DNA of 64,000 nucleotides, from assembly GCA_030447415.1 (NCBI GenBank), contig JAUJOZ010000017.1, forward strand, positions 1 to 64,000, read 5' to 3'. A program made the position numbers and the translations under genes. The notes under the pieces were generated by a model that saw only the letters and a list, made by a program, of their open reading frames with translations, was not told where the DNA came from and did not search any database. Source of the DNA: Thermomicrobiales bacterium. GTDB lineage: Bacteria > Chloroflexota > Chloroflexia > Thermomicrobiales > UBA6265. How positions within the stretch are numbered: position 1 is the stretch's first letter; each line of letters opens with the position of its first letter. This document shows positions 42,664 to 53,855 of this stretch, one piece after another.

Positions 42664-45114
42664 ATGGTGACGACGGCGCGCACCGATCAGAAGCTGGTCA
42701 CCGGCACGATCAACGGCCAGGAAGTCACCGTGCCCGCCGGCACGTACATCTTGGAAGCCGCGCGGATGGCTGGCATCGAGGTCCCGAACCTCTGCTACCA
42801 GCCGCTGCTCCGGCCGTGGGGCTCCTGCCGCATCTGCACGGTGCAGATTCTCGGTAAGCGGGGCGGCTTAATCGAGTCGTGCGCGACGCCCCTGGCCGAA
42901 GGCATGGAGGTCCTCACCCACTCGCCGGAGGTCATCCAGGCCCGGCAGTACATCCTGCAGATGTACCTGATCGATCACGCCCTCGACTGCCCGACGTGCG
43001 ACAAGTCGGGCGAGTGCTATCTGCAGGAGAATACCTACCTTCACAATGTCAACGCCAACCCGTATCGCCGCCCCAAGCTAGCCCAACCGTACGAGCACTT
43101 CAGCGAGCTGATCGACTACAAGTGGGACCGGTGCATCATGTGCAACCGGTGTACCCGCGTCTGTGACGAGGTGATCGGCGTTACCGCCATCGAGTCGACC
43201 AGCCGCAGCCTCGAAGCGAGCATCGCGCCCGCGTTTCGCATGGATCTTACCGACACGACCTGCACGCATTGCGGCATGTGCATCGCCGTCTGTCCCGTCG
43301 GCGCGCTGACGGACCGGCACTTTGGTCATCACCCGTGGGAGCTTGACGCCACCGAGACGATCTGCGGCTACTGCGACGTCGGCTGCACTCTGAACGTCGA
43401 GCAGAACAAGGGCATCGTCCGTCGTACCACCCACCTCTGGGAGCGCGGCGTCAACCACGGGTACACCTGCGAGCGAGGCCGGTGGGGTCACGAGCAGGTT
43501 CAGCACCACGACCGCCTCTATTACCCGACCTTGCGGGACCGGGCCGACGGTGAACGGGGTCAGGCCTACGAGATCACCTGGGACGAGGCAATCGACACGG
43601 TCGCCGAGCAGTTGGCCCACCACCAGGGCGCGCAGTTTGCCGCGCTCGCCTCCCCGGACAACACCAACGAAGAGGTTTACCTCCTGCAGCAATTCACGCG
43701 GGCGGTCATGGGGAGCCCCAACGTCGACCGCCGGTTGACGCCCAGTCAGGTCGCCGTCGAACGCGCCGTCCGCGCCGGGTTGGGCCGCGACGTTTCGAAC
43801 ACCAACAACATGCAGGAGCTCTTCACCGACGTGAAGGCCGGCATCGTGGTCGGACCCGACATCGGCAAGACCGAGCCGATCGCTTCCTATTGGTTCTATC
43901 ACTCGCTCCTCTACCGCGAAGCCGTGTACGTCGTCATTAGCCAGGACGACTATCCGCTGTGCCGGCGCGCCCAGCTCTGGCTGAAACCTAAGCCCGGCAC
44001 GACGCCAACGCTCCTCAACGGCATCGCCCGGCAGGTCATTGAGCTCGGGCTGGCTCAGCCGGTCGACCGCGCCGATCCCGGCATCGCGGCCTGGCGCGCC
44101 AGCCTCGCGGACTATGACGCTGGGACCGTTGAGCGCGAAACCGGGATCGGACAGGAAAGTCTCCGCCGGGCCGCCATTATCTATGCGACGGCCGGTGCAG
44201 GCACCGACAGCCCGTCCCCGGCGGTCGGCTTTCCGCCGTCACTGATCTATCAGACGGCCGCCCACCAGGGCGAAGCAGGGGTTTCGAACGCAGACGGCGA
44301 CCCAGCTGCCATCACGACCGCCTGCACCAACCTCGCGATTATCACCGGCAACATCGGCCGGGCCGGCGGAGGCGTTGCCGCCCTTCGCGGGCCAGCAAAC
44401 TACCAGGGCGCCACCGACATGGGGGCCCATCCCTGGTCCTTCCCGGGCGGAGGAGACGTCGAGGACCACGAACTTCGCCGCAGATTCGAGGCGGCGTGGC
44501 TTCCCCGCTGGGCCGACCGCGCCACGACGAGCAACGGCTTCTTGCCGGTGCGGGAACTCCCTGCGACGCGCGGCCTCGGTAACGCTGAGCTGGCCGACGC
44601 CATCGAGAGCGGCCTGGTCCGCTCGATGTTCATCGAGGGAACCATTGGCGGCCGGTTCGCCGAGCCGGACACCCGTCTCGCTTCGGCGTTGCGCAGGCTT
44701 GATTTCCTGGTCGTTGCGGACTACTACCGCTCGCCGCTGACCGAGATCGCGGACGTTGCGCTGCCGCTGGCCATGTCGCTCGAGAAGGACGGCACGTTCA
44801 CGAACTTTGATCGGACGTGCCAGCGTGTCCGAGCCGCCGTGCCGGCGACCGGTGAGGCGAAGGGTGGCGTCGAGATCCTGGGCCTGCTGGCGCGCCGTAT
44901 GGGATACAACCTGGACCACCGCCACCCCTCGCAGGTGATGAGCGAGATCGCCAGGGTCGTCCCCTCCTACGGAGGTGTGACCTACGCGCGCCTGGAGCGC
45001 AACGGCCTCAACGTCCCGGTCGCGTCGTTCACGGATAGCGGCACACCGATCCTCACCACCGAGCACGACGGCACAGCTGGGCTGCGCCTACACTTGATCC
45101 CGACCGGCGGGTAG
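42664..45114 (+). CDS. nuoG: NADH-quinone oxidoreductase subunit G with formate-dehydrogenase-like domain
   Basis: 816 residues. The 2Fe-2S domain has C44, C55, C58 and C73. The NADH-G segment has H105, C109, C112 and C118. Two 4Fe-4S clusters follow (C157/160/163/167 and C200/203/206/210), then a third (C234, C237, C241, C269). The rest is a molybdopterin-oxidoreductase (FdhF-like) fold. At the place where formate dehydrogenases have Cys or Sec, this protein has T359 (RRLTPSQ). Formate oxidation is therefore unlikely, and a structural NuoG role is favoured. It is followed by nuoI after 34 bases. Confidence 0.88.
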   Translation: MVTTARTDQKLVTGTINGQEVTVPAGTYILEAARMAGIEVPNLCYQPLLRPWGSCRICTVQILGKRGGLIESCATPLAEGMEVLTHSPEVIQARQYILQMYLIDHALDCPTCDKSGECYLQENTYLHNVNANPYRRPKLAQPYEHFSELIDYKWDRCIMCNRCTRVCDEVIGVTAIESTSRSLEASIAPAFRMDLTDTTCTHCGMCIAVCPVGALTDRHFGHHPWELDATETICGYCDVGCTLNVEQNKGIVRRTTHLWERGVNHGYTCERGRWGHEQVQHHDRLYYPTLRDRADGERGQAYEITWDEAIDTVAEQLAHHQGAQFAALASPDNTNEEVYLLQQFTRAVMGSPNVDRRLTPSQVAVERAVRAGLGRDVSNTNNMQELFTDVKAGIVVGPDIGKTEPIASYWFYHSLLYREAVYVVISQDDYPLCRRAQLWLKPKPGTTPTLLNGIARQVIELGLAQPVDRADPGIAAWRASLADYDAGTVERETGIGQESLRRAAIIYATAGAGTDSPSPAVGFPPSLIYQTAAHQGEAGVSNADGDPAAITTACTNLAIITGNIGRAGGGVAALRGPANYQGATDMGAHPWSFPGGGDVEDHELRRRFEAAWLPRWADRATTSNGFLPVRELPATRGLGNAELADAIESGLVRSMFIEGTIGGRFAEPDTRLASALRRLDFLVVADYYRSPLTEIADVALPLAMSLEKDGTFTNFDRTCQRVRAAVPATGEAKGGVEILGLLARRMGYNLDHRHPSQVMSEIARVVPSYGGVTYARLERNGLNVPVASFTDSGTPILTTEHDGTAGLRLHLIPTGG

Positions 45115-45148
45115 TCAACCGGTCGCCGGCGCGGAGAGGCAGCGAGCG

Positions 45149-45679
45149 ATGTTCGACGAGGTAAAGGGCTTCGCGGTCACGATCAAGCGGCTCTTCAAGC
45201 CCGCTGTGACCATTGAGTACCCTGAAGAAAAGCGGAACATGCATCCCCGCTTCCGCGGGCTCCCGTCCTTGCGCGCCGACCCAGAAACGGGCGAGGCGCT
45301 CTGTGTCGCCTGCGGCCTTTGCGCCCGCATCTGCCCCACCTCGTGCCTGGAGATGCACGTCCTCCCGTCGGAAGAGGGCGACCGCGAGCTCGGTGAGTTC
45401 ATCTTGCGCGCCGGCCGATGCATGTTCTGCGGACTCTGCGCCCAGGTCTGTCCGGTTGATGCGATCACGATGAGCCGGGAGTACGAACTCTCCGTTACGG
45501 ACCGCGACGGGCTCATCTACACGAAGACGGAACTCGCCGCGATCGGCGGACAGCTGCCGAACTGGTGGGAGACGGGCATCGGCGACAATGCCGGCATCCC
45601 CGACGCGTGGACGCGCGACGAGAACGCCGCCGCTCTCGCCGGTCGGGGAGCTCCGTCCGGGAGCTTAGCTCCCCGGTAG
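45149..45679 (+). CDS. nuoI: NADH-quinone oxidoreductase subunit I
   Basis: 176 residues. Two CxxCxxCxxxCP motifs bind 4Fe-4S clusters: CVACGLCARICP (about 52-63) and CMFCGLCAQVCP (about 92-103). It passes electrons from NuoG to NuoB in complex I. The C-terminal 40 residues (NWWETGIGDNAGIPDAW) extend beyond the usual core. It forms a two-gene unit with nuoG. Other nuo genes are absent here. Confidence 0.93.
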   Translation: MFDEVKGFAVTIKRLFKPAVTIEYPEEKRNMHPRFRGLPSLRADPETGEALCVACGLCARICPTSCLEMHVLPSEEGDRELGEFILRAGRCMFCGLCAQVCPVDAITMSREYELSVTDRDGLIYTKTELAAIGGQLPNWWETGIGDNAGIPDAWTRDENAAALAGRGAPSGSLAPR

Positions 45680-45792
45680 CGGAGAGACCAAGCGAGGACA
45701 CAGGCAATGACGGGGCCCGCTGGGCCCCGTCCGCGTATCAGCAGCCGGCGAGGCTTCCAACGATCCCGCCTCGCAAGTTCGGGGGCAGTCGA

Positions 45793-47220
<1,428 letters not shown>

Positions 47221-47335
47221 CGACAACACGGTCCGGCCGTCGTCGGACCACCGCCGAGCCCGACGATGATACGTGCCTTCATCCGCGAACGATCGTGCGA
47301 TGCGCGGGCAACCCGTCCGCGGGGAGAAGCAGAAG

Positions 47336-48826
47336 ATGGCATCCACCGCGACCGCCCTACGAGCTGGTACCATGTCCGGGCAGGTTCGTCACCCGATCTA
47401 CCTTGCCGGCGAATGGGTGGAGTCCGATCAGCCGCTTGACGTCCTCAACCCTTACAACGACCAGATCGCGGGAACCACGTTTCAAGCGTCCGCCGAGCAG
47501 CTGGAGCAGGCAACTGTCGCGGCGCAGCGCGTTTTCCCTGCGCTCCGAACGATGGCGACCGTCGATCGCGCGACGATGATTCAGACGCTCTCGACGAAGC
47601 TCCGATCGCGTCGCGACGAGGTGGCGACGGTGATGGCCGCCGAAGCCGGAAAGCCGATTCGGGACGCGGAGGTCGAGGTTGACCGGGGCGTCTTCACGCT
47701 CCAGGTCGCCGCCGAGGAGGCGAAGCGGATTGAGGGTGAGGTTCTTCCACTCGACCTACTCGCATCATCAAAGGGACGCTTCGGGATCGTCCGCCGCTTT
47801 CCGGTAGGTCCTATCGCCGGTATCTCGCCCTTCAACTTCCCGCTTAACCTTGCGCTTCACAAAATCGCCCCGGCACTCGCTTCCGGGAACCCAATCGTGC
47901 TCAAACCGGCATCGCGGGACCCGCTCAGTATCCTGCACTTCGCCGAGCTGCTCGACGAGGCCGGCGTGCCAAAGGGGGCGGTCAGCATTCTGCCGATGGA
48001 CCGCGCGGTCGGGGACAGACTCGTCGCCGACGACCGGTTCAAGCTCCTCTCCTTCACGGGGTCACCCGATGTCGGCTGGGATATGAAGCGCCGCGCTGGG
48101 ATGAAGCGCGTCGTCCTCGAGCTCGGCGGCAACGCCGGCGTCATCGTCGACCAGGACGCCGACCTGGAGTACGCCGCGGGTCGGATCAAAGTTGGAGCGT
48201 TCGCCTACGCAGGGCAGTCGTGCATCTCGGTCCAGCGGGTCTTCGTCATGGATCGGGTCTACGAGCGTTTCCGCGGCATGCTGGTCGCGGAGGCTGAGTC
48301 ACTCAAGATCGGCGACCCGCTCGACCGCACCACTGACATCGGCCCGATGATCGACGACAAAGCCGCCCAGCGAACCCAGGAATGGGTCGAACAAGCCGTC
48401 GCCAACGGTGCGCGAGTCCTCACCGGGGGCAAGGCGGACGGCCGGATGTTCCCGCCGACCATCATCGAGGACGCGCCGCCGGACAGCTTGGTTTGCTCCA
48501 GGGAGATATTCGCTCCAGTCGTCACCCTCTCGAGGGTGCCGAGCTTCGGCCGAGCCCTCGCGCAGGTTAACGACTCGGTCTACGGCCTTCAAGCGGGTGT
48601 TTTCACGAATACCCTCTCGCACACGTTGACCGCGTTCGAGGAGATCGAGGCCGGCGGCGTGGTGGTCAACGATGTCCCGACATACCGCATTGACCATATG
48701 CCGTACGGCGGGGTCAAGGCTTCCGGCCTCGGCCGGGAGGGTCTTCGTTACGCGATCGAGGACATGACCGAGCCGCGATTGCTGGTCGTCAACCCGTTGG
48801 AGAGCCAGGCGGTCACACTCGACTGA
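47336..48826 (+). CDS. NAD(P)-dependent aldehyde dehydrogenase
   Basis: 496 residues from ATG 47336 with GGGGAG nine bases upstream; ATG 47372 is an alternative. The Rossmann and catalytic regions have FNFPLNLALHKIAPAL, SFTGSPDVG, the general base in LELGGN, and nucleophile Cys in AGQSCISVQRV. The closest subfamily looks like non-phosphorylating or lactaldehyde/succinate-semialdehyde dehydrogenase. The last could serve the aminotransferase at 25177. It is 115 bases past fumC. Confidence 0.9.
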   Translation: MASTATALRAGTMSGQVRHPIYLAGEWVESDQPLDVLNPYNDQIAGTTFQASAEQLEQATVAAQRVFPALRTMATVDRATMIQTLSTKLRSRRDEVATVMAAEAGKPIRDAEVEVDRGVFTLQVAAEEAKRIEGEVLPLDLLASSKGRFGIVRRFPVGPIAGISPFNFPLNLALHKIAPALASGNPIVLKPASRDPLSILHFAELLDEAGVPKGAVSILPMDRAVGDRLVADDRFKLLSFTGSPDVGWDMKRRAGMKRVVLELGGNAGVIVDQDADLEYAAGRIKVGAFAYAGQSCISVQRVFVMDRVYERFRGMLVAEAESLKIGDPLDRTTDIGPMIDDKAAQRTQEWVEQAVANGARVLTGGKADGRMFPPTIIEDAPPDSLVCSREIFAPVVTLSRVPSFGRALAQVNDSVYGLQAGVFTNTLSHTLTAFEEIEAGGVVVNDVPTYRIDHMPYGGVKASGLGREGLRYAIEDMTEPRLLVVNPLESQAVTLD

Positions 48827-48903
48827 GGGTCGCCCCCAATTTCGGTTCCTGACCGGAGACGCCGGGTAGCCCTGGTGCCGAGGCCGGCCCCGCCACCACC
48901 CAC

Positions 48904-49779
48904 CTATGCCGTGACAACGAGTGCGGGCGACTTTGCCACCAGGCCACGCAGCGTCGCCAAGTTTCGGCGATCCTCCTCGCCGTCATCCCCCTTTGGGGTT
49001 TCTAGCAGCCCCGGTAGTCCGTCGAACCGCGGGTCGCTCAGGATGAACCGGAAGGCTTCGGTTCCAAGCTCTCCCTCGCCGATGTGGGCGTGGCGGTCGA
49101 CGCGACTGCCAAGCCCCTTTTTGGAGTCGTTGAGATGGAATGCCCGGAGCCGTCCCAGGCCGATGATCTCGTCGAATGCCCGCATCGTGGCCGCGTAGCT
49201 TTCGGCGTCGCGCAATTCATACCCTGCGGCGAAGACGTGGCACGTGTCGAAGCAGACGCCGACCCGCGCCTTGTCCGCCACGAGATCGATAATCGCCGCG
49301 AGCTCCTCGAACGTCCTCCCCAGCGAAGTCCCCTGACCGGCCGTCGTCTCGAGCAGGACCATCGTCGCCCCATGCGGCCGCTCAGCGTGGATCTGATTGA
49401 TCCCTTCCGCCACGCAACGGATGCCGCTCTCCTCGCCACTCCCCATGTGTGCGCCGGGATGTGCGACGAGGTACGGCACCCGCAGCCGCTCGCACCGGTC
49501 CAGCTCATCCCGGAATGCCAGCCGCGACTTCTCACGCATAGCGTCGTCGGACGAAGCCATGTTGATTAGGTAGGAGTCGTGCGCCACCAGGTGGTCAATG
49601 CGCGTCGCCACCCGCTGTTCATGGAACCGCTCGACCGTCGCGGGATCAAGGGGCTTAGCACTCCACTGGTTGGCGTTCTTCGTGAATATCTGACACGCCG
49701 TCATCTCGAAGGCCGCCGCGCGTGTAAGTGCCTGGTCAACTCCCCCGGCGACCGACACATGCGCTCCAAGTTCCAGCAT
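48904..49779 (-). CDS. nfo: endonuclease IV (AP endonuclease)
   Basis: 291 residues from ATG 49779 with GGAGGGAG upstream. It is a TIM barrel with the family's zinc-site segments: ELGAHVSVAGGV, LVAHPGAHMG, VLLETTAGQG, VGVCFDTCHVFAAGY, AFHLNDSKKGLGSRVDRHAHIGEGELG. It cleaves at abasic sites in base excision repair. It works in the same pathway as the AAG glycosylase at 55667. Confidence 0.94.
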   Translation of the reverse strand: MLELGAHVSVAGGVDQALTRAAAFEMTACQIFTKNANQWSAKPLDPATVERFHEQRVATRIDHLVAHDSYLINMASSDDAMREKSRLAFRDELDRCERLRVPYLVAHPGAHMGSGEESGIRCVAEGINQIHAERPHGATMVLLETTAGQGTSLGRTFEELAAIIDLVADKARVGVCFDTCHVFAAGYELRDAESYAATMRAFDEIIGLGRLRAFHLNDSKKGLGSRVDRHAHIGEGELGTEAFRFILSDPRFDGLPGLLETPKGDDGEEDRRNLATLRGLVAKSPALVVTA

Positions 49780-49900
49780 CGTGGCTCCCTCCGACCGTTT
49801 GCGTCTGCCGACTATATCACCGTTCGTACACCGTCGCCGTGCCAACCCGGCAGCCTGTGGTAGAATCGGCCGCCCGACGGATGGGAGGCAAAGAAGCGCG

Positions 49901-50716
49901 GTGGTGGGAGGGCAGACGGCGGACGTTCAGGCGGAAGCGCACGCCATCGACGCTGGCGCTACCTCCTTGGCGTCGCTGTCCCTGGTCATCCCGGCGTTCA
50001 ACGAGGCCGCGCGCATCGCCCACACGCTGGACGCCGCGACGGCCTACCTCGCGGATCAGCCGTATGACAGCGAGCTGATTCTCGTTGACGACGGTGGCAC
50101 CGATGGCACCGGCGACGTGGCACGCCGGTTTGCCGAACACCATCCGCGGGCCCGCGTCATCTCCATTCCTCACGGCGGCAAGGCCGCCGCGATCCGAGCC
50201 GGGATGCTCGCAGCGTCGAACGACCACCTAGTCTTCTGCGACGCCGACCTCGCTACCCCGCTGCGCTACCTTGACCACCTCCGAATGATGGTTGAGCAGG
50301 GTTGCGACATCGCGATCGGATCCCGGGAGGGAATAGGCGCCCGCCGGGTTGGCGAGCCGCTCTACCGGCACCTGATGGGGCGCGTCTTCAACGGCCTTGT
50401 CCGGCTGTTGGTGCTGCCCGGGATCCAGGACACGCAATGCGGTTTTAAGCTCTTCCGCCGTGACGCCGCGCTCTCGATCCTTAGCCGAGCGCGCCTCTAC
50501 GCCGAATCGAGTGTGACCGTGAGCGGCCCGAGGGTCACGGCGTTCGATGTCGAGCTGCTGGTGATCGCCCGCCGTCTCGGACTCCGCATCTGCTCGGTCC
50601 CTGTGGTGTGGACATACGGCGCTCACAGCAAGGTCCATCCGGCGCGCGACACCTGGCACAATGTGCGCGACGTGCTCCAGGTCCGATTCAATGATTGGCG
50701 AGGCTACTACCGGTGA
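49901..50716 (+). CDS. GT2 glycosyltransferase (dolichyl-phosphate glucosyltransferase-like)
   Basis: 271 residues from GTG 49901. The GT-A fold has LSLVIPAFNEAARI, ILVDDGGTDGT, GGKAAAIRAGM, and the DXD-like VFCDADLATP. The segment IQDTQCGFKLFRRDAA is typical of the ALG5-like/polyprenyl-phosphate glycosyltransferase subfamily. No C-terminal membrane helices are seen. The donor is a nucleotide sugar and the acceptor is probably polyprenyl phosphate. The stop overlaps metG (GTGA). Confidence 0.85.
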   Translation: MVGGQTADVQAEAHAIDAGATSLASLSLVIPAFNEAARIAHTLDAATAYLADQPYDSELILVDDGGTDGTGDVARRFAEHHPRARVISIPHGGKAAAIRAGMLAASNDHLVFCDADLATPLRYLDHLRMMVEQGCDIAIGSREGIGARRVGEPLYRHLMGRVFNGLVRLLVLPGIQDTQCGFKLFRRDAALSILSRARLYAESSVTVSGPRVTAFDVELLVIARRLGLRICSVPVVWTYGAHSKVHPARDTWHNVRDVLQVRFNDWRGYYR

Positions 50717-52443
50717 CCGCTCCCGACTCGACCACTGCGTCCGACCCTGTCCACATCCTGATCGGCGTCGCCTGGCCCTACGCCAGCGGTCCACGGCACC
50801 TCGGTCACGTGGCGGGCCCGAACGTGCCAGCCGACATCTTCGCGCGGTACCACCGGATGGCGGGTAGTCGAGTCCTGATGGTGTCAGGTTCCGACATGCA
50901 CGGCACGCCCATCCTGCTGAACGCGGAGCGCCACGGGGTGCCACCCGCGGAGTTCGCCCACGGTATCCATCGCGGGTTCGTCGAGGTGTTCGACAAGCTC
51001 GGCATGTCGTACGACCTCTACACCGAAACGACGACCGCCAACCACGCTCGGGTGACACAGGACGTCTTCCTGCGGCTGTTGGATCGGGGCTATCTGTTTC
51101 GGGACACAACGCAGGCGATGTACGATCCCCAGGCCGGACGCTTCCTGCCGGACCGGTACGTTGAGGGCACATGCCCACACTGTGGCTACGCGGACGCCCG
51201 CGGTGATCAGTGCGACAACTGCCAACGGACCCTCGACCCCACCGACCTGATCAATCCGCGCTCAAAGCTCTCCGGCGCCACGCCGGAGATTCGCGACACG
51301 ACCCACTTCTTCCTCGACCTGCCAAAGTTCGCCGAGCCACTCCTGGAGTGGATTGAGGCGAACAAGGATCACTGGCGGCCGAATGTCGCCGCCTTCACGC
51401 AGAACTGGATCCGCGAGGGCCTGAAGCCGCGCGCCATCACCCGCGACATCGACTGGGGCGTCCCGATCCCACTTCCCGGTTTCGAGGACAAGCGGATCTA
51501 CGTTTGGTTCGATGCGGTGATCGGCTACCTGTCGGCTAGCATTGACTGGGCGGAGAGCAACGGCACCCCCGGCGCCTGGAAGGATTGGTGGGAAGTGGCG
51601 CCGGACGGGTCGCCGCCCGGGCGCTCCTACTACTTCATCGGCAAAGACAACATCCCGTTTCATGCCATCATCTGGCCCGCGATGCTGTTGGGCTACGGCG
51701 GTCTCGCTCTCCCATACGACGTTCCTGCCAGCGAGTTCCTCACGCTTGGAGGCGAAAAACTCTCCTCAAGCCGCGCGTACACCGCGCGGCTTCCCTGGCT
51801 GCACGAGTTCCTGGCCCTGTTTGACGCGGACCCGCTGCGCTACTTCCTCACGATCAACGGGCCCGAGAACCGCGACACCGAGTTCTCCTGGAGTGAGTAC
51901 CAGCGCCGCAACAACGACGAGCTGGTCGCCACCTACGGCAACGCCGTGCACCGCCTGCTCCGCTTCATCCAAGCCCGTTGCGACGGCGTCGTGCCAGATG
52001 GGGGGGCGCTGGAAACCCCGGATCGGAAGATGCTTGCCGCGGCCGACGGCGCCTTCGACGGCGTTGCCGCGCAGCTCGAGGCGTGCCACTTCCGAGAGGC
52101 ACTCCGGCTCACCATGGAACTGGCGCATGCCCTCAACCGCTACCTGGACGATGCGGAGCCGTGGAAGAGGATGAAGGTCGACCCGCAACGCGCCGCGACG
52201 GCGCTCTGGGTCGCGCTCCAGGTGGTCAGCGCACTGCGGGTATTGACCGCGCCGTTCCTGCCCTTCTCCGCCCAGCGCCTCCATGGCTACCTCGGCGACG
52301 AGGGCACGGTGGCGTCGCTCGGCTGGCGTCGGCCGGAACTCCCGGCGCGACGGACGCTGCCGCCACCGGAGCCGCTGTTCCGCAAGCTCGACGACGATGA
52401 GATGGAAGAGTTGCTGGCCCGGTTGGAGGCGCCCGACGGCTGA
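50713..52443 (+). CDS. metG: methionyl-tRNA synthetase
   Basis: 576 residues, GTG 50713 overlapping the GT2 stop. The class I HIGH motif appears as GPRHLGHVAG, followed by a zinc region with CPHC and CDNC pairs, FIGKDNIPFHAIIWPAML, and the KMSKS motif as EKLSSSR. The anticodon-binding helical domain is present, and the C-terminal tRNA-binding appendix is absent. It charges Met. The KLSSS variant is unusual for bacterial enzymes, but the motif position is right. Confidence 0.93.
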   Translation: MTAPDSTTASDPVHILIGVAWPYASGPRHLGHVAGPNVPADIFARYHRMAGSRVLMVSGSDMHGTPILLNAERHGVPPAEFAHGIHRGFVEVFDKLGMSYDLYTETTTANHARVTQDVFLRLLDRGYLFRDTTQAMYDPQAGRFLPDRYVEGTCPHCGYADARGDQCDNCQRTLDPTDLINPRSKLSGATPEIRDTTHFFLDLPKFAEPLLEWIEANKDHWRPNVAAFTQNWIREGLKPRAITRDIDWGVPIPLPGFEDKRIYVWFDAVIGYLSASIDWAESNGTPGAWKDWWEVAPDGSPPGRSYYFIGKDNIPFHAIIWPAMLLGYGGLALPYDVPASEFLTLGGEKLSSSRAYTARLPWLHEFLALFDADPLRYFLTINGPENRDTEFSWSEYQRRNNDELVATYGNAVHRLLRFIQARCDGVVPDGGALETPDRKMLAAADGAFDGVAAQLEACHFREALRLTMELAHALNRYLDDAEPWKRMKVDPQRAATALWVALQVVSALRVLTAPFLPFSAQRLHGYLGDEGTVASLGWRRPELPARRTLPPPEPLFRKLDDDEMEELLARLEAPDG

Positions 52444-53041
52444 GCGGCTTAACCGGGCCGGGCGAGCCAACGCAACGGCTCGGCTGCCATCTGGACTAGC
52501 GCGGTTTGGACAACCAGACTTGCACGATGGGACGCTGCTCGCGTGCGTGGGACGGTACCGGGAACCGTCGACTAACCGCGTGCCGCGCCCCAAAAGGAAG
52601 AACGCGCCGGTCCCGGCAGGCTGCGTCTGCACGACGTTCTCGCCGTTCCGCGATTGTACAGACGGACACCCACTCTAATACTTGCCACCGTACCGCTTGT
52701 TACTCGTTTCTGGACGCCCTTCTTTGGGCTGGGTCGCTTCCAGCCTACCCGGCCCGCGACCCGGGCGGTGCGGCCCGGGCCGTCACGAGCGCATCACCAC
52801 GGAGGCAGCGACGCCCCACCACGGCTCGAGGACCGAGCTCCTCCCCCTCCGCCCCCTTTTGGCGCGTCTATGTGGACACCGACGCTCCCAGCACGCGGGC
52901 GTGAGCCGATCTGATGATCTCGGGCCTCATTGAAAGAACCTTCCAGGGGCGACGCGTTCGCTCCAATCCAGAGCTCGCCATCGGCATTCCATCGTCCTCA
53001 GCACGACGATGCCGCGCATGGCCCGGTAAGGAGGAAGACCG
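52444..53041. other. 598-base gap before the response regulator
   Basis: I see no gene with a recognisable product. A GC-rich stem lies soon after metG (CGAGCC/GGCTCG near 52464-52481), and a stem-loop GACGGT-N7-ACCGTC lies at about 52549-52567. A promoter-like pair is at 52654-52681. Several overlapping short frames have skewed, Arg/Pro-rich composition and are probably not real. Confidence 0.5.
52654..52681 (+). promoter_or_regulatory. possible promoter for the response regulator
   Basis: TTGTAC (52654-52659) and TAATAC (52676-52681) with a 16-base spacer. It gives a leader of about 350 bases to the regulator at 53042. Confidence 0.35.
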
Positions 53042-53734
53042 ATGAACCGCGTGCAGGTCCTCGTCGTGGATGACCAGCCGCTGTATCGCCGCGGCATCCG
53101 GTCGACCCTAGAGAACGAGAGCGACCTCGTGCTCGTGGGCGAGGCCGCGGACGGACCGAGCGCGGTCCAACAGGTGGATCTCACCACTCCGGACGTGATC
53201 CTGGTCGACGTGAACGCGCCTGGAATGAGCGGCTTGGAAGTGACCCGCGTCGTCAAGCGCCGCAATCCGCAAATCGGGGTGATCATCCTCACAGCCCGGG
53301 ACGACGACGAGCACTTGTTCCACGCCATTCGGGTCGGTGCCGCCGCCTACGTGACCAAGGATGTCCACGCCGACGAACTGGTCCACCTCATCCGGCGCGT
53401 GGCGCGCGGAGAGTACCTGATCAACGAGCACGTCTTGTCCCACCCGTTCGTTGCTTCCCGGGTGCTCGACCAGTTCCGCGAGCTGTCCCAACTGGACCAG
53501 GTCAACGAGAGCGTCTTCTCGCCCCTCACCCCGCGGGAGGCGGAGATCCTCGACTGCGTCGCCCAGGGCAACAGCAACAAGGAGATCGCCCGTATCCTGG
53601 CCATTTCGGACCAGACCGTGAAGAATCACATCACCTCGATCCTGCGGAAGCTCGCGGTGAATGACCGCACGCAGGCCGTCATTTACGCCCTCCGCCACGG
53701 CTGGATCAAGTTCACGGAGGATTCGCCGGTCTAA
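53042..53734 (+). CDS. NarL/FixJ-family response regulator
   Basis: 230 residues with AAGGAGG eight bases before the ATG. The receiver domain (about 1-120) has VVDDQ acidic pair, the phosphoacceptor Asp in ILVDVNAPG, and the T/S and K of LTARDDDE and VTKDV. The LuxR-type HTH (about 160-225) has SPLTPREAEILDCVAQGNSNKEIA and VKNHITSILRKL. It activates or represses unknown genes after phosphorylation. No histidine kinase is adjacent, so it is an orphan here. Confidence 0.93.
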   Translation: MNRVQVLVVDDQPLYRRGIRSTLENESDLVLVGEAADGPSAVQQVDLTTPDVILVDVNAPGMSGLEVTRVVKRRNPQIGVIILTARDDDEHLFHAIRVGAAAYVTKDVHADELVHLIRRVARGEYLINEHVLSHPFVASRVLDQFRELSQLDQVNESVFSPLTPREAEILDCVAQGNSNKEIARILAISDQTVKNHITSILRKLAVNDRTQAVIYALRHGWIKFTEDSPV

Positions 53735-53855
53735 CGAGGCGACAGGCGGCGTACCGAGGCAACGGCCATGCCGAGGCATGCCGTCGCCGCCGGTCTGGAG
53801 TGGTCCCGCTGAATCCAAATCGTCGGTTGCAGGCGACCGGTGCCGATACGGACGG

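Noticed and set aside
42664..45114. Formate dehydrogenase alpha subunit
   Set aside because: The Cys/Sec ligand is Thr (T359), the N-terminal NADH-G motif is complete, and nuoI follows, so NuoG is preferred.
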